64,000 bases of DNA from Salinimicrobium tongyeongense (GTDB lineage Bacteria; Bacteroidota; Bacteroidia; Flavobacteriales; Flavobacteriaceae): positions 186,001 to 250,000 of the forward strand of contig NZ_CP069620.1 in assembly GCF_026109735.1 (NCBI RefSeq). The letters are read 5' to 3'. The notes beneath the pieces were generated by a model. The model worked only from the letters and a program-made list of their open reading frames with translations, was not told the DNA's origin and searched no databases. Below, one piece after another: positions 35,827-44,639 of this stretch (the first letter of the stretch is position 1; the number at the start of each line of letters is the position of its first letter). Position numbers and translations under genes: made by a program.

Positions 35827-36966
35827 TTATTTTTTAAAGAAGCTTAAGATGGCATCACTAATCCGATTTTTTTCTTCTTTGCTTAAATTTGAACCGGAAG
35901 GGAGACACAAACCATTCTTAAAAGCTGATTCAGCTACTCCATTACCGTAAAACGGAGCGTCTCTAAAAACTGGCTGCAGGTGCATGGGTTTCCACAAAGG
36001 TCGGCTTTCAATGTTTTCATTTTCTAAAAACAATCTCAAATCCTCAGTTTTAAAAACTCCATTCTCTTCAGATTTAATAACTGTGAGCCAATGATTGCTA
36101 AAGTACGTATTTTCGGGCTCACTGAACACTTTTACTCCCTCAACTGTACTGAATAACCCTTTATAAAATTGATTCATCTCTCTTCGCTTCGATATATGTT
36201 CCTCCAAAACCTCCATCTGTCCTCTTCCAATCCCCGCAGCTATGTTACTAAGTCTATAATTGTAACCTATTTGGCTATGTTGGTAGTGAGGGGCCTCATC
36301 TCTTGCCTGTGTCGCCAAAAAAACTGCCTGTTGTTTCAATTCTTCACTTTTTGTGACCAGTGCCCCACCTCCCGAAGTAGTGATTATCTTGTTCCCGTTG
36401 AAGGAAAGAATAGCAAAATCTCCAAACGTGCCACATTTTTGCCCTTTATAGGAGCTGCCAAGTGCTTCTGCACTGTCTTCTATTACAGGAATACCATAGC
36501 GAAGAGCAACTTCATGTACCTCGTCTACTTTATAAGGCATTCCGTAGAGGTGAACAGCTATAAGAGCTTTAGGCTTTTTACCTTTTGATATTCGATCTTG
36601 AATGGCTTCTTCCAAAAAAACAGGAGAAATATTAAGAGTTTCCTCTTCACTGTCTATAAACACAGGAGTTGCACCCTGATACACTATGGGATTTGCTGAA
36701 GCGGCAAAAGTAAGACTTTGACAAAGCACCTCATCCCCTCTTTCAACACCTGCTAAAATGAGAGCCAAATGAAGTGAAGCTGTCCCTGAACTCAAAGCAG
36801 CTACATGGATGTTCTCCTCCCTTAAATAACTCTGTAAATCTTTTTCAAATCCATTAACATTGGGTCCAAGGGGAGCTATCCAATTCTGTTCAAAAGCCTC
36901 ACTAATATAATTTTGCTCTTTACCTCCCATATGAGGTGAAGAAAGCCATATTTTTTTTTCACTCAT
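35827..36966 (-). CDS. Sugar aminotransferase, PglE-like (DegT/DnrJ/EryC1/StrS)
   Basis: PLP-dependent aminotransferase acting on UDP-4-keto sugars. The PLP-binding Lys is in LSFNGNKIITTSGGG, and the PLP-ring and phosphate sites are in ALSSGTASLHLALIL and EDSAEALGSSYKG. The start MSEKKIWLSSPHMGGKEQ and length 379 match the PglE/WbpE subgroup that aminates C4 of the PglF product. It overlaps the acetyltransferase gene upstream by eight bases. Confidence 0.88.
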   Translation of the reverse strand: MSEKKIWLSSPHMGGKEQNYISEAFEQNWIAPLGPNVNGFEKDLQSYLREENIHVAALSSGTASLHLALILAGVERGDEVLCQSLTFAASANPIVYQGATPVFIDSEEETLNISPVFLEEAIQDRISKGKKPKALIAVHLYGMPYKVDEVHEVALRYGIPVIEDSAEALGSSYKGQKCGTFGDFAILSFNGNKIITTSGGGALVTKSEELKQQAVFLATQARDEAPHYQHSQIGYNYRLSNIAAGIGRGQMEVLEEHISKRREMNQFYKGLFSTVEGVKVFSEPENTYFSNHWLTVIKSEENGVFKTEDLRLFLENENIESRPLWKPMHLQPVFRDAPFYGNGVAESAFKNGLCLPSGSNLSKEEKNRISDAILSFFKK

Positions 36967-37570
36967 CTTCTTTACTCAATATTTTAATAACCCTACCAGG
37001 GTTACCTACCACAGTAGCATTATCTGGCACATCCTCAATGATTACAGCACCAGCACCAATAGTACACCACTTTCCTATTTTTATTCCAGGAATAATAAGA
37101 GCCCCAATACCTATATGAGTCCCTTCTCCTATTCTAGCACCGCCAGCCAAAATTGCCCCCGGAGAAACGTGCACAAAATCTTCCAAAAGACAATCATGCT
37201 CAACCACACATCCTGTATTTAAAATACAATGTTTCCCTAGAATTGCATCAGCATTAATGGTAGCACTAGCCATTATAACTGTTCCAACACCCATCTCCAC
37301 AGTTTCATCAACCACTGCATCTGCATGACTAACACCACTATAAAAATTCTCCTTGAGCATTGATGAAATTTTCTTTCGCACCCTGTTATCACCAACAGCG
37401 ATTATAGTTTTTCTTTTTAAAATTTCCGGGGTTACTTCATGAACTACGGGATAATCGTAAATACCTGTTATAGAAGCATTATCATCAATAATATTATGAA
37501 TTTCTAGCATTCTAGAATGTACTAAATTTATGATAACCTTCGCATGACCGCTTGCCCCGTATATATTCAT
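36959..37570 (-). CDS. Sugar O/N-acetyltransferase, PglD-like
   Basis: Left-handed beta-helix acetyltransferase of the NeuD/PglD family. Residues 1-75 form the UDP-sugar binding domain (IYGASGHAKVIINL). Hexapeptide repeats follow from about 85, including ILNTGCVVEHDC, where the His is the catalytic base in PglD. It ends DNATVVGNPGRVIK. 203 residues. With the PglF- and PglE-like genes it would yield UDP-diacetylbacillosamine or an isomer; this is inferred from order and family. Confidence 0.87.
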   Translation of the reverse strand: MNIYGASGHAKVIINLVHSRMLEIHNIIDDNASITGIYDYPVVHEVTPEILKRKTIIAVGDNRVRKKISSMLKENFYSGVSHADAVVDETVEMGVGTVIMASATINADAILGKHCILNTGCVVEHDCLLEDFVHVSPGAILAGGARIGEGTHIGIGALIIPGIKIGKWCTIGAGAVIIEDVPDNATVVGNPGRVIKILSKEDE

Positions 37571-37571
37571 A

Positions 37572-38177
37572 TCAATTATTGCCGTTAAAAGGTTCCGTCG
37601 TTGCCATATTCACTGTATTCACTCCCTCAGATTTTATCACTTTCAGGAACGTCATCCAAATAATCTTGAGATCCAAAATGAATGATAAATTCTCTACATA
37701 CCAAACGTCCAGATCAAATTTCTTATTCCATGAAATAGCATTTCTTCCATTTACCTGAGCCCAACCTGTAATTCCGGGCTTAACAAAATGTCTTTTTTTT
37801 TGATGAAGGGTGTATAGCTTGAGATACTCAGGAAGCAAGGGTCTTGGACCTACAAGACTCATATCTCCCTTTAAAACATTAATCAACTGCGGAACCTCAT
37901 CAAGAGATGTTTTTCTCACAATCTTTCCTATTGAAGTGAGGCGCTCAGCATCGGCGAGTAACTTCCCACTATTGTCCCTCCTGTCATTCATAGTTTTAAA
38001 CTTAATAATCTTAAAGATTTTCCCGTCCTTACCCGGCCGCTGCTGGACAAAAAAAGGGTTATCCCTATTCGCCATTAATAGTAAAAAAGCTATTAGCAAA
38101 AATAACGGGAGAAGAAAAAAACAAGCCAGGAAAGCTACTAAAAAATCAATAAGAGGTTTAAAATATCTTCTGTACAC
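37572..38177 (-). CDS. Initiating phosphoglycosyltransferase, PglC-like
   Basis: Small monotopic sugar-phosphate transferase that loads the first sugar on undecaprenyl phosphate. A re-entrant hydrophobic segment (about 12-34), then the signatures [40 protein letters not shown] with the catalytic Asp-Glu pair, and [13 protein letters not shown]. Its 201 residues equal the PglC core size, with no long WbaP-type N-terminus. First gene of the operon, directly downstream of the IS3 insertion. Confidence 0.9.
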   Translation of the reverse strand: MYRRYFKPLIDFLVAFLACFFLLPLFLLIAFLLLMANRDNPFFVQQRPGKDGKIFKIIKFKTMNDRRDNSGKLLADAERLTSIGKIVRKTSLDEVPQLINVLKGDMSLVGPRPLLPEYLKLYTLHQKKRHFVKPGITGWAQVNGRNAISWNKKFDLDVWYVENLSFILDLKIIWMTFLKVIKSEGVNTVNMATTEPFNGNN

Positions 38178-38229
38178 AAAGCTGATTTTTTCAGGAGCAA
38201 ACTAAAGGAATTATACTTTTAATCCGTCG

Positions 38230-38237
38230 CAAAGATA
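38230..38237 (-). promoter_or_regulatory. -7 element of the polysaccharide operon, abutting the IS3 end
   Basis: TATCTTTG on the minus strand (38237-38230) matches TAnnTTTG and would start transcription about 45 bases before the pglC-like gene. Its first three bases are the target duplication of the IS3 element. Confidence 0.5.
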
Positions 38238-38239
38238 TG

Positions 38240-38986
38240 TTAAATTGAGGGGATGGAATTACGGAAAAACGTAATTGTTGTTAACTCGTGAATACGTTGA
38301 TTGGTTAATAAGGTGTTGGTGTTATAATTATTTACGCCCTTTTTTACCTGGCTCTTTAGTTGATTAAAAGTTTGAGGCTTACAGCGGACTATATATTCCT
38401 CTTTAATGGTCCTGTTGAGTCTTTCGGCGTATGTATTGTCCTGTGCACTTAAAACCATACTTATTGTGGTGGAATTAAATTCTAAAAGATCAGTAGAAGA
38501 CTTATAAGTGTATTGACTGCCTCGATCTGAGTGGTGGATCTTAGGAGCTTTATGGTCTTTTAAAGCCATCTTCAGAGCCTTTAGGTTTGCTGTTCCTCTC
38601 ATTTGATCAATGACTCTATATCCCACTATTTTCTTAGTGTAAACCTCTATAATAAAGACTGCAAAATAAAATTTAACTTTTACCCGATAATAAATGATTT
38701 CGCTTTGCCATACCACCGAAGGAGCATTGATTTCTATGCCTTTAATCTTATTTGGATAGTAAATCTTTCCTGCAACAGTGGTTCGCCCTCTTCCAATAAA
38801 ATCAGGCTTTTGGGTATAATACATTTTCTCCACCCCACAAACAGAATGGTCTCTACGAATATCAACGGCATCAGACATGAACTCCATTAATTGACGATCG
38901 AACAGCACTTGCCTCCGTGCATATTGATGTACAGCTTGTTTACTGATTCCAATGCATTCATAGAGTTGGTCCATGGAGTAACTCAC
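38240..38986 (-). pseudogene. IS3 transposase orfB, catalytic residue changed
   Basis: Integrase-core (rve) transposase, 248 codons. The second and third DDE residues are present (HHSDRGSQY and YAERLNRTIKEE), but the first, normally WQSDITY, reads WQSEIIYY, so the leading Asp is Glu. The N-terminal HTH_21 region is present but degenerate. Normally expressed as an orfA-orfB frameshift product; probably inactive here. Confidence 0.8.
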
Positions 38987-38987
38987 T

Positions 38988-39381
38988 TTTGCTCTGTTTT
39001 CCCTGAACCAGCTGATTGTGGAGTGCTGTAGTTTTTTTTAATGTCAATTTCGAGCTCTGTCTTGGCAAGCTCAATCATCTTTTAAAGATGATCTAGCTGT
39101 ATCTGTTTACATCCTAAAGCTGCTTCAAGTTCTTTGTTCCTGGCCTCCAGCTCTTGCATTTTTTTACTGCTACTGTCTTTCATTTCTACGACTCTAAATC
39201 TTTTCTCGTTAAAGGTAGAATATTTATAAATCCAGTCGTAAATTGACTTATTACTGACCCCATGAAGCTTCTCTAGTTGAGGAACGCTAAAGTCTCCACT
39301 TTCAAACTCTGCTACAATCTGTATCTTGAATTCAACAGAATAACGTCTGTACTTCTTTAGTAAACGAATGATTGACTTCAT
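38988..39381 (-). pseudogene. IS3 orfA with premature stop
   Basis: Helix-turn-helix protein that binds the IS ends (YSVEFKIQIVAEFESGD, VSNKSIYDWIYKY, then a leucine-zipper-like helix). The frame is stopped by TAA at 39084-39082, after IQLDHL. Beyond it the same frame continues KMIELAKTELEIDIKKNYST and ends TGA at about 38990, which is the normal orfA tail. A GAA-to-TAA change is the likely cause. Confidence 0.8.
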
Positions 39382-39548
39382 ATAAGTTGATTTAGTGGCA
39401 ATATCTTTTTAAATCCATATATCCTTTAGAGGAAAAGTTGATCTAAATTTCAGATTATTATGATAAAACTTTACAAAAAATACTTAAATATAAATTTCCA
39501 ATCTCCAGCTTCTGCTATTTTGCAGTAAATTACCTGTTGATGATCTTT

Positions 39549-39556
39549 GTACATTT
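39549..39556 (+). promoter_or_regulatory. Possible -7 element of the NeuD-like gene
   Basis: TACATTTG matches TAnnTTTG, 27 bases before the ATG at 39584. The nearest TTG is too far upstream (spacing 26), so this is tentative. Confidence 0.35.
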
Positions 39557-39583
39557 GGTAGATTTGAAATTTAAAAGGATGTA

Positions 39584-40249
39584 ATGGATAAAAAAGAACT
39601 AATTATTTATGGAATTGGTCGGTTTGCGGAGTATGTTCAATATGTTTTTGATCAAGATAGCTCCTATACTGTTAAGGCATTTTGTATAGAGAACTCACTA
39701 TATGATGCCGAAAATAATCAACTCCCTTTACCTCTCATTTCGCTAGACGAATTTCTGGAGAAATATACTCCCAGCCAGTACACAGTATTTGTAGCTGTCG
39801 GAAATAATGAAGTTCGAACTCGAATTTTTTCGATTTTTAAAGAATACGGTTATTCTCTGGCTAATTATATTTCAAGCAAAAGTAGATTCTGGCCTAATCT
39901 TGAACTGGGAGAAAACATTTTTGTAGACGAAGGTTGTGTATTACAGCCGTTCATCAAACTTGAGGACAACATAATCCTCTTCACTTCCCAAATTGGCCAT
40001 CACAGCCATATTGGCAAAAACAGCTTGATGAGTGGTGCAAAAACAGGGGGAAATGTAAGAATTGGTGAGAATTGTTACATTGGTTTGAATGCATCAATAA
40101 AACAAAACCTGACTATTGCCGATAATACGATAATAGGGATGGGATGCATTATGGAAAAGGATACCAATAAAAATGAAGTATATACGCATAAAGGAACCTT
40201 AAAACGTAAAATCTCTTCTATACAGATATCCTCCCGATTCCTGACGTAA
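39584..40249 (+). CDS. NeuD/PglD-type sugar acetyltransferase
   Basis: Second left-handed beta-helix acetyltransferase. The N-terminal domain starts KKELIIYGIGRFAEYVQYVF; hexapeptide repeats run from about 105 (NIFVDEGCVLQPFIKLEDNI) to 195. The SQIGHHSHIGKN segment has the His usual at the active site. Unlike the PglD-like gene at 36959, it lies on the plus strand, paired with a GT2 gene whose start overlaps its stop by one base. Probably acetylates a sugar of the repeat unit. Confidence 0.8.
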   Translation: MDKKELIIYGIGRFAEYVQYVFDQDSSYTVKAFCIENSLYDAENNQLPLPLISLDEFLEKYTPSQYTVFVAVGNNEVRTRIFSIFKEYGYSLANYISSKSRFWPNLELGENIFVDEGCVLQPFIKLEDNIILFTSQIGHHSHIGKNSLMSGAKTGGNVRIGENCYIGLNASIKQNLTIADNTIIGMGCIMEKDTNKNEVYTHKGTLKRKISSIQISSRFLT

Positions 40250-41208
40250 TGAATTTGAAAGAATTTAAGGATAAGTATCAGAAAGTACAGGTAGAACATT
40301 TTCAGCATAGCTCCACGGATACTCCTGAAGTATCTGTCCTGGTTCAAACATTTAATCATGGTTCCTACCTGGAAGATTGCCTAAAAGGAATCTTGGAACA
40401 AAAAACAGATTTCCTAATAGAAATTATATTGGGAGAAGACAACTCCACAGATAATACTATAGAAATCTGTAGAGATTATGCAAAGAAATTTCCTGAAAAA
40501 ATTAGGTTGTTTCTTCATCATCCCTCTAATAAAATAAAAATTCTTGGGAGAACTACGGGTAATTTCAATGCATTCTATAATCTTCTAAATGCAAGAGGAA
40601 AATATATTGCATTTTGTGAGGGCGATGATGTTTGGATGGATCCTTATAAAATTCAAAAACAGGTAGATTTACTGAAAACCGGGGAGGATTTTGCCTTCAC
40701 ATATCACAGTTTTCTGGAGGTCAGGGAGGACCTTCAACTTATTCCTCAGGAAAATTTTGTGGAGCAACCCAGAAAGAATATAAAGAGTATAGAGCTAAAA
40801 AAACTGATTTATCACCCTCTGTTATCAACCGTTTGCTTTAAAAACTTTTTTAAGGAACAAATACCTGAAGAAATAATAGAAGTTTTGAATGTGGATAGTT
40901 GCATAATTAGTATTTTAGGGAATTACGGATGTGGATATTTTCAGAGCGAAATAAACAGCTCTTTGTACAGGAGACATGAAGGAGGAATTTGGAGCAAGAA
41001 ATCAAAGTTCTCTAAGTATAAATCAAAAATTCTTACCTATTCTAAATTAAAAAAATTTTATTCAAATAGGGGTGATAAAATGGTATCGCAATATTTTGAA
41101 CAGAAGATTAAATGGGTTCAAAAAATGCATATTGCAGGGGCATTAAAAAGTGGTAGTTTTTATGTTGCAATTCGGGCCTATATGAAGATGCTCCTTAAAA
41201 ATTACTAA
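40249..41208 (+). CDS. Family 2 glycosyltransferase
   Basis: GT-A fold glycosyltransferase. PEVSVLVQTFNHGSYLEDCL is the N-terminal nucleotide-binding strand-helix, LGEDNSTDNTIEI the second motif, and FCEGDDVWMDPYKIQKQ supplies the metal-binding acidic residues and a typical post-DxD motif. 319 residues, no membrane helices. Forms a two-gene plus-strand unit with the acetyltransferase. Sugar specificity unknown. Confidence 0.85.
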   Translation: MNLKEFKDKYQKVQVEHFQHSSTDTPEVSVLVQTFNHGSYLEDCLKGILEQKTDFLIEIILGEDNSTDNTIEICRDYAKKFPEKIRLFLHHPSNKIKILGRTTGNFNAFYNLLNARGKYIAFCEGDDVWMDPYKIQKQVDLLKTGEDFAFTYHSFLEVREDLQLIPQENFVEQPRKNIKSIELKKLIYHPLLSTVCFKNFFKEQIPEEIIEVLNVDSCIISILGNYGCGYFQSEINSSLYRRHEGGIWSKKSKFSKYKSKILTYSKLKKFYSNRGDKMVSQYFEQKIKWVQKMHIAGALKSGSFYVAIRAYMKMLLKNY

Positions 41209-41303
41209 TAACCCTAGCCAGTAATGGAAAGATTGCGAACACCAAAGATTATGAATCTAAACAGGTTCCCAATTACCTATTTTATGAGGGGCCTATAACA
41301 TTT

Positions 41304-42482
41304 TTATTCGATTGTCTTTATTAATTTCTGATATTCCTGTCGAATTGCCTCCCAAACCATTTCCTGTTTATACCTATTAATAATTTTTAGTCTTGCTTCT
41401 GATCTTAACTCATTCCGGAGATCTTCGTCAAATAAAACCCGGCGCATTGCTTCCTCTAGTTTAGCTATATTTTTAGGGGGAATAATTAGTCCGTTGATTT
41501 CGTTTATAATTATCTCATTACAACCATTGATATTGGTAACAATAGCTGGAAGACCCATCGCACCTGCTTGCATCACAACATTTGGAAAACCTTCCCGGTA
41601 ACTAGGGAAGACCAGGACATTACTTATTGCAAAATAAGGACGTACATCTGCCTGGAAGCCCACACTTAAGATATTAGGATTATCTTGGATTTCTTGTAAC
41701 GTTTTTGGTTCTAAGGGATCAAATTCAGATTCGAATGGTCCCACTAAAAGCAATTTTGGGGTAAATTGTTCCTCCCCTAGCTTCTGGAGATTAGAATTTA
41801 ATAAATTTTTGAAGGCAGTAACCAGCTCATTTATTCCTTTATCCCCCACAAGACGGCCAACAAAAACAAAAACGAAATCTTTTGAGGTAATACCAAGTTT
41901 CTCGCTTAAAAGCTCTTTTTCCCGTGGGGTTATTGCATCAGGATTAAAATGGGAAGTATTTATACCATTTACATTACCATTAGCCAAAACCTTTAAAGGT
42001 TTAAATGTTATTTTATAGCGGATTAGATCCTGTTTTACTCCTTCCCCTTCAGGATAGACGTGAGTTGCAAAAGCACATAAACTTCTATCCATAAAGATCA
42101 ACAGCTTTTTAAAGGCACCCTTTTTGGAAGGGAACACCAGCCCGGTAAAGGTGTGAATTCGAACCGGTACCCCGGCAAAATATCCGGCAGCCATACTTAA
42201 TAAACCGGCTTTTGGTGTGATTGAATGTACTATGTGCGGGTTTTCCTTTTTAAAATATCTGTAGAGCTGCCACAATGATTTTAAATCTTTTACAATATTA
42301 ATATTACGCTGCATTTCAATAGCAACTGTAGGCACCTGCTCTCTCTGAGCCACCTCATCGAGGTCTTTACCCTTCCCGGAAATGGCGATTATTCTATAAT
42401 TGTTACTAAGATAAGAGAGCTGTCCTTTCAGTAAAACATTTAAGGATAACGGTATAGTGCTAACACGGATTATTTTAAACAT
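41304..42482 (-). CDS. Family 4 glycosyltransferase (PglA-like)
   Basis: GT-B retaining glycosyltransferase. N-terminal domain with HIVHSITPKAGLLSMAAGYF and PVRIHTFTGLVFP, features of PglA-like enzymes that add the second sugar to a bacillosamine-type lipid. C-terminal donor site with FVGRLVGDKGINELV and FPSYREGFPNVVMQAG, where the EX7E motif has Gln in place of the second Glu. 392 residues. A role as second transferase after the PglC-like enzyme is inferred. Confidence 0.82.
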   Translation of the reverse strand: MFKIIRVSTIPLSLNVLLKGQLSYLSNNYRIIAISGKGKDLDEVAQREQVPTVAIEMQRNINIVKDLKSLWQLYRYFKKENPHIVHSITPKAGLLSMAAGYFAGVPVRIHTFTGLVFPSKKGAFKKLLIFMDRSLCAFATHVYPEGEGVKQDLIRYKITFKPLKVLANGNVNGINTSHFNPDAITPREKELLSEKLGITSKDFVFVFVGRLVGDKGINELVTAFKNLLNSNLQKLGEEQFTPKLLLVGPFESEFDPLEPKTLQEIQDNPNILSVGFQADVRPYFAISNVLVFPSYREGFPNVVMQAGAMGLPAIVTNINGCNEIIINEINGLIIPPKNIAKLEEAMRRVLFDEDLRNELRSEARLKIINRYKQEMVWEAIRQEYQKLIKTIE

Positions 42483-42634
42483 AGAAAATAGGTGAAAAAG
42501 GGAAATACCTAATAACTGAAAGCCGATTGTTGGAATAATGTATGAATTATTAATTTAATCTAACGTTTCAGTAGTACCAAAAAATTAAATTTGGTTATTA
42601 CTTAATCTCCGTTAATTTATGAGCAAATTTTACA

Positions 42635-43786
42635 TTAATGGTGTGCATTAGCAGTTCCCACTATTTTCCGATAAAAGGATTCATAATGTTTACTTATTTC
42701 TGTAATATTAAAATTTTTGTGCGCGTACTGTAGGGAATATTCTGTTTTTTCCTCCCAGGTAGATGTTTGTATAGCTTCATTAATTTTTTCAGTTAACCCT
42801 TCAATGTTTCCAGGTTTGAAAAACAGGGCGTTTTCCCCCGGCACACATTCTCTATTTTCTCCAATATCTGAAAGAATTAGAGGTTTTTTTGCAATAATTG
42901 CCTCTATCAGGGCTCCTGGAAGCCCCTCATAATAGGAAGGAAAAACAAAATAATTGGAAATAGCCAAAAGCTCAGCTATATCTTCCCGATATCCCAACAA
43001 CTGTACTTTTAGGCCAAGGTTCAGTTCACCAATTAAATTCTCAAGTTCTTCACGAAAAGGTCCCTCCCCGGCAATAATTAGTCTTGCATCATCATGTTTA
43101 TCACTTACCTTTTTAAAACTTCTCAATAAATCAGCCTGTCCTTTACCTTTTTGTAATCTTCCTACATTTAAAAAAACTTTCTTATTTATTAAATTCAGTT
43201 GAACTTTTAAACTCTCTAAATTCCCCTTTTTCTTTTTTTCAGATCTTGCTATATCTCTTCCTCTGTAAATAACTTTAATTTTATCAGGGGGAATACCTAA
43301 CGCACGGCTATTAGTTTGTTTTATTGTATGGGAATTTGAAATAAAATAATCTACATTTCCTGAAGTTAGCCTATCCTGTATTTGGGTAAAAAATAATTTT
43401 AACCCTGCCACAGTGGGCAATTGGCTGTATCGATTCCTTCCATAAGAATTACTTACAAAACTTCCAACAAGTAAAATTTCAGGATGAATTCTTTTTAGTT
43501 TCCTGGCAATCATATCTGCCCGAAATAAAGTAGAATGTATTATGTCTGGTTTTTCTTTTTGGATTATAGGGTTCAACAACTTTACTGCTTCCCTATATGC
43601 ATACTTCGAAGAAATATTCAGTGAATACACCTTTATACCATTTCTTTCCAAAACAGTTCGCAAAGCATTACCTTTATAGAGATGTACAAATACTGGAGTT
43701 ATCTCCTGTAGATTACAAGCTATTTCCACCAGACTTCTTTCGGCGCCATATCCCTCCAGGGTGTCAATCACATAAAGAATTTTCAT
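42635..43786 (-). CDS. Family 4 glycosyltransferase
   Basis: GT-B fold. The N-terminus MKILYVIDTLEGYGAERSL holds the glycine-rich acceptor-side loop. The donor side has FLNVGRLQKGKGQADLLRSF and FPSYYEGLPGALIEAI with a standard EX7E motif. 383 residues. The start overlaps the stop of the GT2 gene upstream by four bases, so they are co-translated. Sugar unknown. Confidence 0.87.
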   Translation of the reverse strand: MKILYVIDTLEGYGAERSLVEIACNLQEITPVFVHLYKGNALRTVLERNGIKVYSLNISSKYAYREAVKLLNPIIQKEKPDIIHSTLFRADMIARKLKRIHPEILLVGSFVSNSYGRNRYSQLPTVAGLKLFFTQIQDRLTSGNVDYFISNSHTIKQTNSRALGIPPDKIKVIYRGRDIARSEKKKKGNLESLKVQLNLINKKVFLNVGRLQKGKGQADLLRSFKKVSDKHDDARLIIAGEGPFREELENLIGELNLGLKVQLLGYREDIAELLAISNYFVFPSYYEGLPGALIEAIIAKKPLILSDIGENRECVPGENALFFKPGNIEGLTEKINEAIQTSTWEEKTEYSLQYAHKNFNITEISKHYESFYRKIVGTANAHH

Positions 43787-44631
43787 GAGAATAGACTAAA
43801 ATAAAAAAATTTTAATAAAGGCTTAGTCTTCCAGGGAGCTATTAACCAAGATTTTTTATAAAACTTTAGAGCAGCGACAGGCTTTCCTGATTTTTCCAAT
43901 ACATAAGCTATAAGGTAATTTATTTCAAAATTTGATTTTCTATCCTTTAGATATCTCTTCCTGTGCTTTTCATACATATGAAAATACGAGTGTATTCTAT
44001 TTTCTAGTGAATTACTGGTTCTATGGGTTGTGTTTACATAATTAAACAGCAGACTTTTATTGATGATTTTAACTTTTAAATCTTTCTTATTACTTACCCT
44101 CATGCCCAATTCATAATTTTCTCCGAACTTCATGCTTTCATCATAACCGCCGACGTTTAGAAAAACCTGCTTTTTGTAACAAATGCTCCCCGCTAAAAAA
44201 CTAGCTATTATTCCATTATAAATTTTCCCTAGTTTCACAGGTCTCCAGATAGATTTTTTTCCATCAATAAATTTTATTACCTGCCAACAAATAATATCAT
44301 ATCTATAAAATTCGGCTTTAATTAAAAAACTCAACAAATCTTTATGTAGGGTGTCGTCAGAATCTAAAAATATTAGGTATTCTCCGTTTGCTATTTCTAC
44401 TCCCTTATTTCTTGCAGCAGAAACGCCTTTATTTTTCTGGTAAAAATATCTGATTCTCCTGTCCGTTAAAAAAGGTAATAATTTAATCTTTGTATCATCA
44501 AACGATCCATCATCCACAATTATAAGCTCCCACACTTCAGTTTCCAAGTCAATTACGCTCTGCACAGCCCGGACCAATAAATCGCCCCGATTATAGGTAG
44601 GTATTATAATAGAAATTATTCTAGATTTCAC
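43783..44631 (-). CDS. Family 2 glycosyltransferase
   Basis: GT-A fold. ISIIIPTYNRGDLLVRAVQS, IIVDDGSFDDT, and YLIFLDSDDTLHKDL with the DxD-type metal site. 282 residues. The C-terminal third is helical without membrane spans. It sits between the polysaccharide deacetylase (eight bases upstream) and a GT4 gene (overlapping). Sugar unknown. Confidence 0.87.
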   Translation of the reverse strand: MKSRIISIIIPTYNRGDLLVRAVQSVIDLETEVWELIIVDDGSFDDTKIKLLPFLTDRRIRYFYQKNKGVSAARNKGVEIANGEYLIFLDSDDTLHKDLLSFLIKAEFYRYDIICWQVIKFIDGKKSIWRPVKLGKIYNGIIASFLAGSICYKKQVFLNVGGYDESMKFGENYELGMRVSNKKDLKVKIINKSLLFNYVNTTHRTSNSLENRIHSYFHMYEKHRKRYLKDRKSNFEINYLIAYVLEKSGKPVAALKFYKKSWLIAPWKTKPLLKFFYFSLFS

Positions 44632-44639
44632 ACTTTCCT

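Larger units (their letters stand above)
38238..39400 (-). mobile_element. IS3-family insertion sequence, defective
   Basis: 1163 bp from TG (38238) to CA (39400), flanked by the 3-bp direct repeat ATA (38235-38237 and 39401-39403), the size usual for IS3 elements. It contains orfA and orfB on the minus strand. Terminal inverted repeats are poor apart from TG/CA and a shared TAAAT segment. Both reading frames carry damage. Confidence 0.75.
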
